Assembly (NCBI GenBank): GCA_030045215.1
Contig: JASIBJ010000413.1
Location: 1-9,288 of the forward strand
Direction of reading: 5' to 3'
From: Streptosporangiaceae bacterium
Lineage (GTDB): Bacteria > Actinomycetota > Actinomycetes > Streptosporangiales > Streptosporangiaceae
Length of the DNA stretch: 9,288 nt
The first letter of the stretch is position 1, and each line of letters starts with the position of its first letter. Shown one piece after another: positions 1 through 5,244 of the stretch. Position numbers and translations under genes: made by a program. Under the pieces are notes generated by a model. That model saw only the letters and a program-made list of their open reading frames with translations. It ran no database searches and had not been told where the DNA came from.

Positions 1-138
1 GTCATTGCCTCTTGTGTGTGGTTGAGAACCGTTCTGCGTAGGCACAAGCTGGGTGTTCGGTTCGCCCGGGCATTAACGGTTTGCTGGTAGAGCGGGCATG
101 CTGCTGACGTTGGCGCGCATCGTCGTCGCGGGCGTGCA

Positions 139-735
139 GTGGGCGCTCGCCGGGGGCTCTGCCGGGCGGGCGTTCAGCCCTCGGCGTCGGCGCCGACCAC
201 GCTGGGCGTGATGTCCGGCCCGGGTGGCGCGAGTGCCGCGGCTTTTGTCGAAGCAGTTCTCGGCGTCGGCCTCCTGGCCTTGATCATTGCCTATCTGCCG
301 AGTTTGTATGCGGCCTTCGGGCGACGGGAGGCGCTGGTCACCAAGCTCGCTATGCGCACCGGGCTGCCCCCGGTCGGCTCGGTCATCCTCAGCCGCCTGT
401 GGCGTCCGGCCGGGCCCCAGACGGTGCTGACCGTAACGTGGCAGGGCTGGGATGCCGCGGGTCTGGCGCTGACGGCCGTCGACCACGACTCGGGCCCGGA
501 AGTGGGAATGTGCCTGCACGCCGGGATCAACTCCCTCCGGCATATCGCCGACTTTCACGGCATCCCTTACCGGCGAGACGCCTACCTGTACGCCCCTCCG
601 GCGCCGTGGTCTTCTGACAAAGTGGTCGCCGCCCGCCCCCGGCCGCCAGTCATCCACGTGGGGCCGGGAAGCCTGGGCCGGGTCTATACCCCTCATCACC
701 CGCCGCCTGGCGGTCAGCCGCCGGCTCAGTCGTGA
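139..735 (+). pseudogene. Remnant of an ion-channel-like membrane protein
   Basis: The frame is open from 91 to the TGA at 733-735 and its G/C-rich third codon positions suggest it was coding. The readable part starts near 208-213 (GTG ATG). It has the motif TTLGV, a hydrophobic helix (FVEAVLGVGLLALIIAYLPSL), and then a basic AFGRREALV segment. Near residues 115-145 comes GMCLHAGINSLRHIADFHGI. From memory, this order resembles the C-terminal half of actinobacterial two-TM potassium-channel-like proteins: pore filter, inner helix ending in YLP.LY.AF.RRE, then a cytosolic part with a C-L-R-G-L-R-IAD motif. Here the filter motif (normally T-x-G-x-G-D) breaks off after TLGV, the first membrane helix is absent, and the stretch between RREALV and CLHAG looks shorter than in relatives. 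No Shine-Dalgarno site precedes the GTG at 139 or the GTG/ATG at 208/211. A degraded gene is the simplest reading, but a small hypothetical membrane protein is possible. The family assignment rests on recalled motifs only. Confidence 0.45.
707..724 (-). terminator. Possible terminator hairpin of the exporter gene
   Basis: CTGGCGG (707-713) and CCGCCGG (718-724) can pair across the 4-base loop TCAG, with one G-U pair. The hairpin lies 17 bases beyond the stop codon of the minus-strand exporter and inside the tail of the plus-strand remnant. It has no T-tract, as is common for actinobacterial terminators. Short G/C arms like these also arise by chance in this GC-rich sequence. Confidence 0.3.
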
Positions 736-740
736 AGAAG

Positions 741-2252
741 TCAGGGCATCCCGCCGCCAAGATGGTGGAACAGGTGCTCGGGGCGCGGTTTCTCCGGGTG
801 CGGCGGGCCGGGTGGCACCACCAGGGTGGCCAGCAGGCCGACCAGGGCGAAGCCGGCGCCCACGAGCATCGCCACGGCCGTGCGGTGGGCGAAGCTGCCG
901 TGTCCGGCGACTAGCATCGCGGAGACAATGGCGACGCCGAGCGCCGAGCCGCACTGCCGGGTGGCGGTCAGCAGCGCGCTGGCGGTTCCCTCAGACCGCG
1001 CAGCGACCGGACCACGCGTGCCAGCCAGAGTGGAGGCGACCTGACTGAGCCGGGCCGCGACACCGAGCGTGAACTGGGCTCCCAGCAGCCCGGCCAGTGA
1101 ACCAGCGAGCACCGAGCCGGCCGACCCGGCCAGGCTCAGCAGCGCGACCAACAGGGCTATGGCAAGCGCGCGGCGCGGTCCGAGAGCCGGCACGAACCGC
1201 CCGGCCGGCCCGGCCAGCGCGAACGCTCCGGCCGCCTGCGGAATGAAGCACAAGCCAGTGAGCACCGGGCTGAGCCCTCGGCCCTCCTGCAGGTACAAGG
1301 TCAGCAGCAGGACTTGGGCAGCGTTAGCCGCGCCGAACGCGATCAGTGTCAGGTTGGCTCCGGTGATACCGCGATCCTTGAACAGCGCCAGGTTGAGCAG
1401 CGGCGCCTGGGTCCGCCGCTCTCGGACCACGAACGCGGCCAGAATGATGATCGCGGCCGCAGCCAGCACCGCGGGCTGGGTGGAGTGCAGGTTGTCACCC
1501 GCCCGCACGACGGCCAAGACCAGCAAGCCGACCCCGGCCGTGGCGGTCGCCGCACCCGGAACGTCCAGTTGCCTGCTGCGCGCCGGGGAGTCCGACGGTA
1601 GCAGCCGCATGGAGGCAGCCAGCAAGACGATCCCGACCGGGACGTTGACGAAGAAAACCAGCCGCCAGGTGAGCTCGACTAGCAGGCCCCCGAGGATCGC
1701 GCCTGACGCGAAGCCCGCCGATACGACCGCGCCGTAGGTGCCCAGGGCGCGGCTGCGTTCCCGCTCCCCAGGCCAGCTGGTGACCAGCAGGGACAGGCCT
1801 GCGGGTGCCAGCATGGCCGCGCCGATTCCCTCCACGACCCTGGACACGATCAGCAGGCCCGGCTCGACCGCGAGACCACCGGAGATGCTCGCCGCGACAA
1901 ACAGGACCAGGCCGATCCGGAACAGCCTGGCCCTGCCGTAGACGTCGGCCAGCCGCCCCCCTAGCAGCAAGAACCCGCCGAAGGCGACCGCGTAGCCGCT
2001 GATCAGCCACTGCAGCGTCGTCGTGGCGACGTGCAAGTCCTTCTGGATGGAGGGCAGCGCGACGTTGACGATGGTGAAGTCCAGCACGGTCATGAACTGC
2101 GCCATCGCCAACAACAGGAGCAAGGCGAAGCCCGCATGCGGCGCGCCCGCCGAAGCCTGGGACTGCCGGGTACCTGGCTGGCTGCCGGTACTGCCCGCCT
2201 GCTGATCCCCGCCTGCAGCCGGCACCTGATCACCCCGACGTGGCACGGACAT
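741..2252 (-). CDS. MFS transporter, DHA2 (EmrB/QacA) family drug exporter
   Basis: This 503-residue protein is a proton-driven inner-membrane exporter of the 14-helix drug:H+ antiporter type; the substrate is unknown. A hydrophilic, Gly/Ser/Gln-rich N-terminus (about 40 residues) precedes the first helix. Hallmarks follow in order: motif D1 LDFTIVNVALP (57-67), motif A GGRLADVYGRAR (98-109), motif B starting RVVEGIGAAMLAPAG (about 138), antiporter motif C GAVVSAGFASGAILGG (about 174-189), and WRLVFFVNVPVG (about 196-207). Further hydrophobic segments run to the C-terminus, which ends in a short Pro/His-rich tail. Length is typical of the family. The ATG at 2252 is chosen because GAAAGG lies 7 bases upstream; the frame continues to 2309 but has no such site there. 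The gene is divergent from the flavin cluster and converges on the channel remnant, with five bases between the stops. No TetR or MarR regulator lies beside it, which is unusual for this class. Confidence 0.93.
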   Translation of the reverse strand: MSVPRRGDQVPAAGGDQQAGSTGSQPGTRQSQASAGAPHAGFALLLLLAMAQFMTVLDFTIVNVALPSIQKDLHVATTTLQWLISGYAVAFGGFLLLGGRLADVYGRARLFRIGLVLFVAASISGGLAVEPGLLIVSRVVEGIGAAMLAPAGLSLLVTSWPGERERSRALGTYGAVVSAGFASGAILGGLLVELTWRLVFFVNVPVGIVLLAASMRLLPSDSPARSRQLDVPGAATATAGVGLLVLAVVRAGDNLHSTQPAVLAAAAIIILAAFVVRERRTQAPLLNLALFKDRGITGANLTLIAFGAANAAQVLLLTLYLQEGRGLSPVLTGLCFIPQAAGAFALAGPAGRFVPALGPRRALAIALLVALLSLAGSAGSVLAGSLAGLLGAQFTLGVAARLSQVASTLAGTRGPVAARSEGTASALLTATRQCGSALGVAIVSAMLVAGHGSFAHRTAVAMLVGAGFALVGLLATLVVPPGPPHPEKPRPEHLFHHLGGGMP

Positions 2253-2259
2253 GCAGCGA

Positions 2260-2265
2260 CCTTTC
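2260..2265 (-). promoter_or_regulatory. Shine-Dalgarno site fixing the exporter start
   Basis: Read on the minus strand this is GAAAGG, seven bases before the ATG at 2252-2250. It supports that start over the more distal in-frame one at 2309. Confidence 0.6.
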
Positions 2266-2572
2266 GTCACGGAAGGCGAGTCCGCGGCGGGCCGCGCGCA
2301 CCTCGCCATCGGCTACTGTGTCCCGCTGGCCATGGCGGCATCCCGATCTCAAGTCTGGCGATCGAGCCCGGCCGCCGCCAGACCGCCCCTCATGTTCGTC
2401 TCCCCGTGCAGCCGCCTGGCATCCCTGCGGGTCCGGCCCCACCCAGGCCGGCACCGCTCGCGCCCAGTTCGTGCTGCAATTGGGACGTCGAATCGGCCGA
2501 TGTTGCGCTGCCTCCGGTCGGGGGCACGGTAACGACCACATGAGCAGGGCACCTCGGGCAGGCGTCGGCGAC

Positions 2573-2579
2573 AGGAGGA
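2573..2579 (+). promoter_or_regulatory. Strong Shine-Dalgarno site of the first FMN reductase
   Basis: AGGAGGA lies four bases before the ATG at 2584. It is close to a perfect match to the 3' end of 16S rRNA, so this start is well supported. Confidence 0.75.
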
Positions 2580-2583
2580 CGTA

Positions 2584-3204
2584 ATGGTAAGAACGGTGCG
2601 AGTAGCCGGAGTGGGCGGCTCGCTTCGTGCGGCATCGACCAGCCGCACCGCGCTGCAGGTCGCCCTCGACGGCGCGGCCGCCAGCGGGGCCGATGTCACG
2701 CCGATCTGGGTGCGGGATCTTGACCTCCCGCTGTACAGCGCCGAACACGCGCCACCGCCGGCCGCGCTCCGCTTCGCCGATGCCGTCTACGACTGCGACG
2801 CGCTGATCTGGTCGACCCCGACCTACCACGGATCGGTCAGCGGTTCATTCAAGAACGCGCTGGACTGGCTGATCTTGCTGGGCGACCGCGAGCCGGCGTA
2901 CCTGTCCAATAAGCCGATCGGGTTGATCACGACCGCCGGCGGGGTCCAGGGCCTGCAGGCCGTGAACACTATGGAATTCATCGCCAGGTCGCTGCGCGGC
3001 TGGAGCGTGCCGCTCGTCCTGCCGGTGTCCCAGTCCTGGCAGTCATTCGACCCTGACGGGCACCTCAAGGACGAAGCGGTCGGTGCCCAGTTGCGCAAGC
3101 TCGGCGCTGAAGTTGTCCGGGCGGCCCGCCAGTTCCAGACGGACGGAACCTGTGACTACGCCGACGGGACGCCTGGGGCGCCCGCGGCCGGGCCGCCCGG
3201 CTGA
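2584..3204 (+). CDS. NADPH-dependent FMN reductase family protein
   Basis: This 206-residue flavodoxin-fold cytosolic enzyme is predicted to reduce FMN with NAD(P)H. The N-terminal beta strand leads into the flavin phosphate loop GGSLRAASTSR (11-21), the GSLR-x-x-S signature of the SsuE/MsuE-like family. The second flavin-contacting loop is STPTYHGSVSGSFKNALDW (77-95), and a third conserved strand-loop is IGLITTAGGVQG (112-123). The C-terminus past about residue 185 is a short Gly/Pro/Ala tail. The start is set by an AGGAGG site. The gene lies 93 bases upstream of a flavin-dependent monooxygenase on the same strand, so supplying FMNH2 to it is the natural inference. It differs clearly from the second reductase at 4532, so it is not a recent duplicate. 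Alternatives within the family include azo-, quinone- or chromate-reducing activity, which the sequence cannot separate. Confidence 0.9.
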   Translation: MVRTVRVAGVGGSLRAASTSRTALQVALDGAAASGADVTPIWVRDLDLPLYSAEHAPPPAALRFADAVYDCDALIWSTPTYHGSVSGSFKNALDWLILLGDREPAYLSNKPIGLITTAGGVQGLQAVNTMEFIARSLRGWSVPLVLPVSQSWQSFDPDGHLKDEAVGAQLRKLGAEVVRAARQFQTDGTCDYADGTPGAPAAGPPG

Positions 3205-3229
3205 CGAGGCACAGGCAGGCGTGTATAGC
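3201..3229 (+). promoter_or_regulatory. Candidate promoter for the monooxygenase-reductase pair
   Basis: CTGACG (3201-3206) and TATAGC (3224-3229) are separated by exactly 17 bases. They match the vegetative sigma-factor pattern (TTGAC-N17-TANNNT) at most positions, and the -35 element overlaps the TGA stop of the first reductase. Transcription from here would start near 3236 and leave a leader of about 60 bases. The last base of the -10 is C rather than T, so the match is imperfect. Confidence 0.4.
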
Positions 3230-3250
3230 TTTGGCGCGCGGCGCAAGGCT
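3227..3250 (+). repeat. Inverted repeat 1 between reductase and monooxygenase
   Basis: AGCTTTG (3227-3233) can pair with CAAGGCT (3244-3250) with one G-U pair and a 10-base G/C-rich loop. It overlaps the downstream edge of the candidate -10 element. It could be a weak terminator or attenuator after the first reductase, or an operator at the candidate promoter. There is no T-tract. Confidence 0.35.
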
Positions 3251-3260
3251 GGCGCTGGGA

Positions 3261-3278
3261 CCTCGCCAGCCGGCGAGG
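3261..3278 (+). promoter_or_regulatory. Perfect hairpin in the monooxygenase leader
   Basis: CCTCGCC (3261-3267) and GGCGAGG (3272-3278) are perfectly complementary across the 4-base loop AGCC. The 7-bp stem has six G-C pairs and ends 7 bases before the Shine-Dalgarno site GAGAGG (3286-3291) of the monooxygenase. It could stabilise the transcript, act as a processing boundary that sets unequal expression of the reductase and monooxygenase, or act as an intrinsic terminator without a T-tract. Confidence 0.45.
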
Positions 3279-3297
3279 GAAGTCAGAGAGGCCTTAG

Positions 3298-4485
3298 ATG
3301 CAATTCGGGATCTTCTCGGTTAGCGATATCACCAGGGATCCGGTGTCCGGCGAGACGCCAAGCGAGGCGGAGCGGATCCAGGCGATCGTGCGGATCGCGC
3401 AGAAGGCCGAGGAGGTGGGACTGGACGTATTCGCGATCGGCGAGCATCACAATCCACCGTTCTTCTCATCCTCGCCGACAACGCTGCTGGCGTTCATCGC
3501 GGCCACTACCAAGAGGCTGACCGTGAGCACGGCGACGACGCTGATCACGACCAACGACCCGGTGCGTATCGCCGAGGAGTACGCGATGCTCCAGCACCTG
3601 TCCAAGGGACGGATGGACCTCATGCTCGGGCGGGGCAACACCGCGCCGGTGTATCCCTGGTTCGGCCAGGACATCCGGCAGAGCCTTCCGCTGGCGCTGG
3701 AGAACTACAACCTGCTGCATCGCCTGTGGCGCGAGGACGTCGTGGACTGGCAGGGGAAATACCGCACTCCGCTGCAGGGCTTCACCTCCATCCCGCGGCC
3801 GCTCGACGACGTGCCGCCGTTCGTGTGGCATGGCTCGATCCGCACGCCCGAGATCGCCGAGCAGGCCGCGTACTACGGGGACGGATTCTTCGCCAACAAC
3901 ATCTTCTGGCCCAAAGACCACTACGTCCGCCTGATCGGGTTCTACCGGCAGCGTTACGCCTATTACGGCCACGGCACGGAGCAGCAGGCGATCGTCGGCC
4001 TCGGCGGCCAGGCGTACATGGCCAGGAACTCCCAGGATGCCAAGCGGGAGTTCCGGCCGTACTTTGACGAGGCGCCGGTATACGGGCACGGCCCCTCGAT
4101 GGAGGAGTTCATGGAGCTGACGCCGCTGTCGGTGGGCAGCCCGGCCGAGGTCATCGACAAGACGCTGACGTTCCGCGAGTACTTCGGGGACTATCAGCGC
4201 CAGTTGTTCCTGATGGACCACGCGGGCCTGCCGCTGACCACGGTGCTGGATCAGCTTGACCTGCTCGGGGGCGAGGTGGTGCCGGTGCTGCGCAAGGAGA
4301 CCGAGGCCAGGCAGGACCCGCAGACGCCCGAGGCTCCCACCCACGCCAGCCTGGTCCGCGCCAGGTACGGGGATGAGCCGCCGCGCCAGCCGCGCCCGAA
4401 CGCCAACCGCGGCGACAACCTCACCGGCGGCTCCCCCTATCAGGACGCCACTGCCGAGCCCCGGTCCGAATACCCGGACCTGTGA
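3298..4485 (+). CDS. LLM class flavin-dependent oxidoreductase, CE1758-like
   Basis: This 395-residue protein is a luciferase-like (bacterial luciferase fold, TIM barrel) monooxygenase. Such enzymes use FMNH2 supplied by a separate reductase, plus O2, to oxidise an organic substrate, which is unknown here. The barrel opens MQFGIFSVSDI; GEHHNPPFF (48-56) sits at the strand-2 active-site region; an ATTLITTNDPVRIAEEYAML segment (about 79-98) follows; then GRMDLMLGRGN (104-114), a very typical family motif. SIRTPEIAEQAAYYGDGFF comes at about 181-199. After about residue 334 the chain becomes a hydrophilic Pro/Arg/Asn-rich tail of some 60 residues, outside the barrel. GAGAGG six bases before the ATG supports this start. 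The neighbouring gene encodes an LLM-partnered FMN reductase, the arrangement known as the CE1758/CE1759 pair in actinobacteria. I assign that subfamily from context and overall look; an HMM match would settle it. Confidence 0.9.
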   Translation: MQFGIFSVSDITRDPVSGETPSEAERIQAIVRIAQKAEEVGLDVFAIGEHHNPPFFSSSPTTLLAFIAATTKRLTVSTATTLITTNDPVRIAEEYAMLQHLSKGRMDLMLGRGNTAPVYPWFGQDIRQSLPLALENYNLLHRLWREDVVDWQGKYRTPLQGFTSIPRPLDDVPPFVWHGSIRTPEIAEQAAYYGDGFFANNIFWPKDHYVRLIGFYRQRYAYYGHGTEQQAIVGLGGQAYMARNSQDAKREFRPYFDEAPVYGHGPSMEEFMELTPLSVGSPAEVIDKTLTFREYFGDYQRQLFLMDHAGLPLTTVLDQLDLLGGEVVPVLRKETEARQDPQTPEAPTHASLVRARYGDEPPRQPRPNANRGDNLTGGSPYQDATAEPRSEYPDL

Positions 4486-4535
4486 TGGCGATGATGCCGA
4501 GAGCAGCCGCGAAACCTGGAGGAACTCGCCCGTGA
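4485..4535 (+). other. 16-codon mini-ORF bridging monooxygenase and reductase
   Basis: An ATG at 4485 overlaps the monooxygenase stop (TGATG). It opens MAMMPRAAAKPGGTRP and ends at a TGA (4533-4535) that overlaps the GTG start of the next gene (GTGA). Ribosomes ending the monooxygenase could restart here and be delivered onto the reductase start. The Shine-Dalgarno site of the reductase (4518-4523) lies inside it. No ribosome site of its own is needed for coupling. An open frame of this size between two genes may also be chance. Confidence 0.3.
4518..4523 (+). promoter_or_regulatory. Shine-Dalgarno site fixing the GTG start of the second reductase
   Basis: GGAGGA lies eight bases before the GTG at 4532. 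The same frame is open back to 4256, inside the monooxygenase gene, but that part is in the wrong frame for the upstream protein and reads as Arg/Pro-rich shadow sequence. The true start is therefore taken here. Confidence 0.7.
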
Positions 4536-5212
4536 ACAGTCCCGCGCAGCAGCCATTCAAGCTAGCGGTCGTCAGCGCCGGAACCAGCGATCCTTCTTCA
4601 ACCCGGCTGCTGGCCGATCGCATCGCCGACCGGGTCTGTGAGCTCGCGGCTTGCCACGCCCAGACGGTGACGCCGGGCGTCATCGAGCTGCGCGAGCTCG
4701 CGGCCGACATCTCCACCGCGCTGGTGTCGCAGCTGACCACCCCGAGGCTCCAGGCGGCGATCTCGGCCCTCGGCGAAGCCGACGGGATCATCGCCAGCAC
4801 ACCGGTCTACAAGGCCGGGCCCAGCGGCCTGTTCACCTCGTTCTTCCACATCCTCGATGATGACCTGATCATCGCCAGGCCCGTCGTGCTCGCCGCGACG
4901 GCCGGGACGGCGCGGCACGCTCTGGTCATCGACGATCAGGTCCGGCCCATGTTCGCATACCTGCGCGCGCTGGCCGTCCCGACCTCGCTGTTCGCGGCAC
5001 CCGAGGACTGGGGTGACCCTGGCCTGAACAAGCGCATCGACCGGGCCGCGGTGGAGTTCGTGCTGCTGATGGAGAGCGGCTTCGCCCGGAAGATCAGGGA
5101 CGCGTCGTGGGAGAGCTACCAGCACGAATACGGCAGCGCCGGCGGAACCGAGGTCGGCATCGACCTCGACACCGACATGATGCGCCTGGCGGCCGGCGGA
5201 CCCGCGGCATAA
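4532..5212 (+). CDS. LLM-partnered FMN reductase, CE1759-like
   Basis: This 226-residue flavodoxin-fold NAD(P)H:FMN reductase is predicted to feed FMNH2 to the luciferase-like monooxygenase 46 bases upstream. The phosphate-binding loop is SAGTSDPSSTR (15-25), where this subfamily has GxSxPSST-like residues instead of the GSLR-x-x-S of the first reductase. The second flavin loop is STPVYKAGPSGLFTSFF (89-105). A conserved block LAATAGTARHALVIDDQVRPMF follows at about residue 120-140, then a C-terminal helical part unlike SsuE-type reductases. The GTG start has a GGAGGA site. Order and strand (monooxygenase then reductase, same transcript) match the known LLM/CE1759 duo. The gene ends 32 bases from the convergent LAL regulator. 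Function as an FMN reductase is well supported; the physiological substrate of the pair is not known from sequence. Confidence 0.9.
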   Translation: MNSPAQQPFKLAVVSAGTSDPSSTRLLADRIADRVCELAACHAQTVTPGVIELRELAADISTALVSQLTTPRLQAAISALGEADGIIASTPVYKAGPSGLFTSFFHILDDDLIIARPVVLAATAGTARHALVIDDQVRPMFAYLRALAVPTSLFAAPEDWGDPGLNKRIDRAAVEFVLLMESGFARKIRDASWESYQHEYGSAGGTEVGIDLDTDMMRLAAGGPAA

Positions 5213-5213
5213 G

Positions 5214-5233
5214 CCGCGTCGCGCGCCACGCGG
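5214..5233. terminator. Symmetric hairpin between convergent genes
   Basis: CCGCGT (5214-5219) is exactly complementary to ACGCGG (5228-5233), with CGCGCGCC between; apart from two C-C mismatches the whole 20 bases are a palindrome. It fills most of the 32-base gap between the stop of the second reductase and the stop of the LAL regulator. It could therefore serve as a bidirectional terminator, though neither side has a T-tract. Confidence 0.4.
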
Positions 5234-5244
5234 GTGACGAGCAA

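Larger units (their letters stand above)
2253..2583. other. Intergenic region between divergent exporter and flavin cluster
   Basis: About 330 bases without a convincing gene. Frames open here on both strands, but their translations are Arg/Pro/Ser-rich with no domain and no ribosome site, as expected for non-coding GC-rich DNA. The stretch must hold the promoters of both flanking genes. I could not find a well-spaced -35/-10 pair on either strand. A perfect 10-base palindrome ATCGGCCGAT (2492-2501) and the nearby GACGTC (2484-2489) are the only symmetrical sites that stand out, roughly 80-100 bases before the reductase start. They are possible operator elements and nothing more. Confidence 0.5.

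Noticed and set aside
25..35. Palindrome AGAAC-C-GTTCT near the left edge
   Set aside because: It is perfectly symmetrical but only 11 bases long and isolated. No promoter or intact gene nearby gives it meaning.
98..210. Short frame from the ATG at 98 (37 codons) as the true N-terminus of the channel-like gene
   Set aside because: It starts with a hydrophobic helix-like stretch but ends in a run of Arg with no recognisable channel motif. Joining it to the remnant would need a frameshift I cannot demonstrate.
73..954. A 293-residue open frame on the minus strand
   Set aside because: It overlaps the end of the exporter gene and the channel remnant, is Arg/Pro-rich and shows no family motif.
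2230..2829. Minus-strand open frame spanning the divergent intergenic region
   Set aside because: It overlaps the starts of both the exporter and the first reductase. It has no ribosome site and a low-complexity Arg/Gly/Pro composition.
4256..4531. Upstream extension of the second FMN reductase
   Set aside because: The frame is open but overlaps the monooxygenase and translates to Arg/Pro/Thr-rich shadow sequence; the GTG at 4532 has a good ribosome site.
3466..4800. A 444-residue open frame on the minus strand over the monooxygenase gene
   Set aside because: It is antisense to a clearly recognisable LLM enzyme and FMN reductase. Its translation is Arg/Leu/Val/Gly-rich without domain motifs, as expected from the third-position bias of the true genes.
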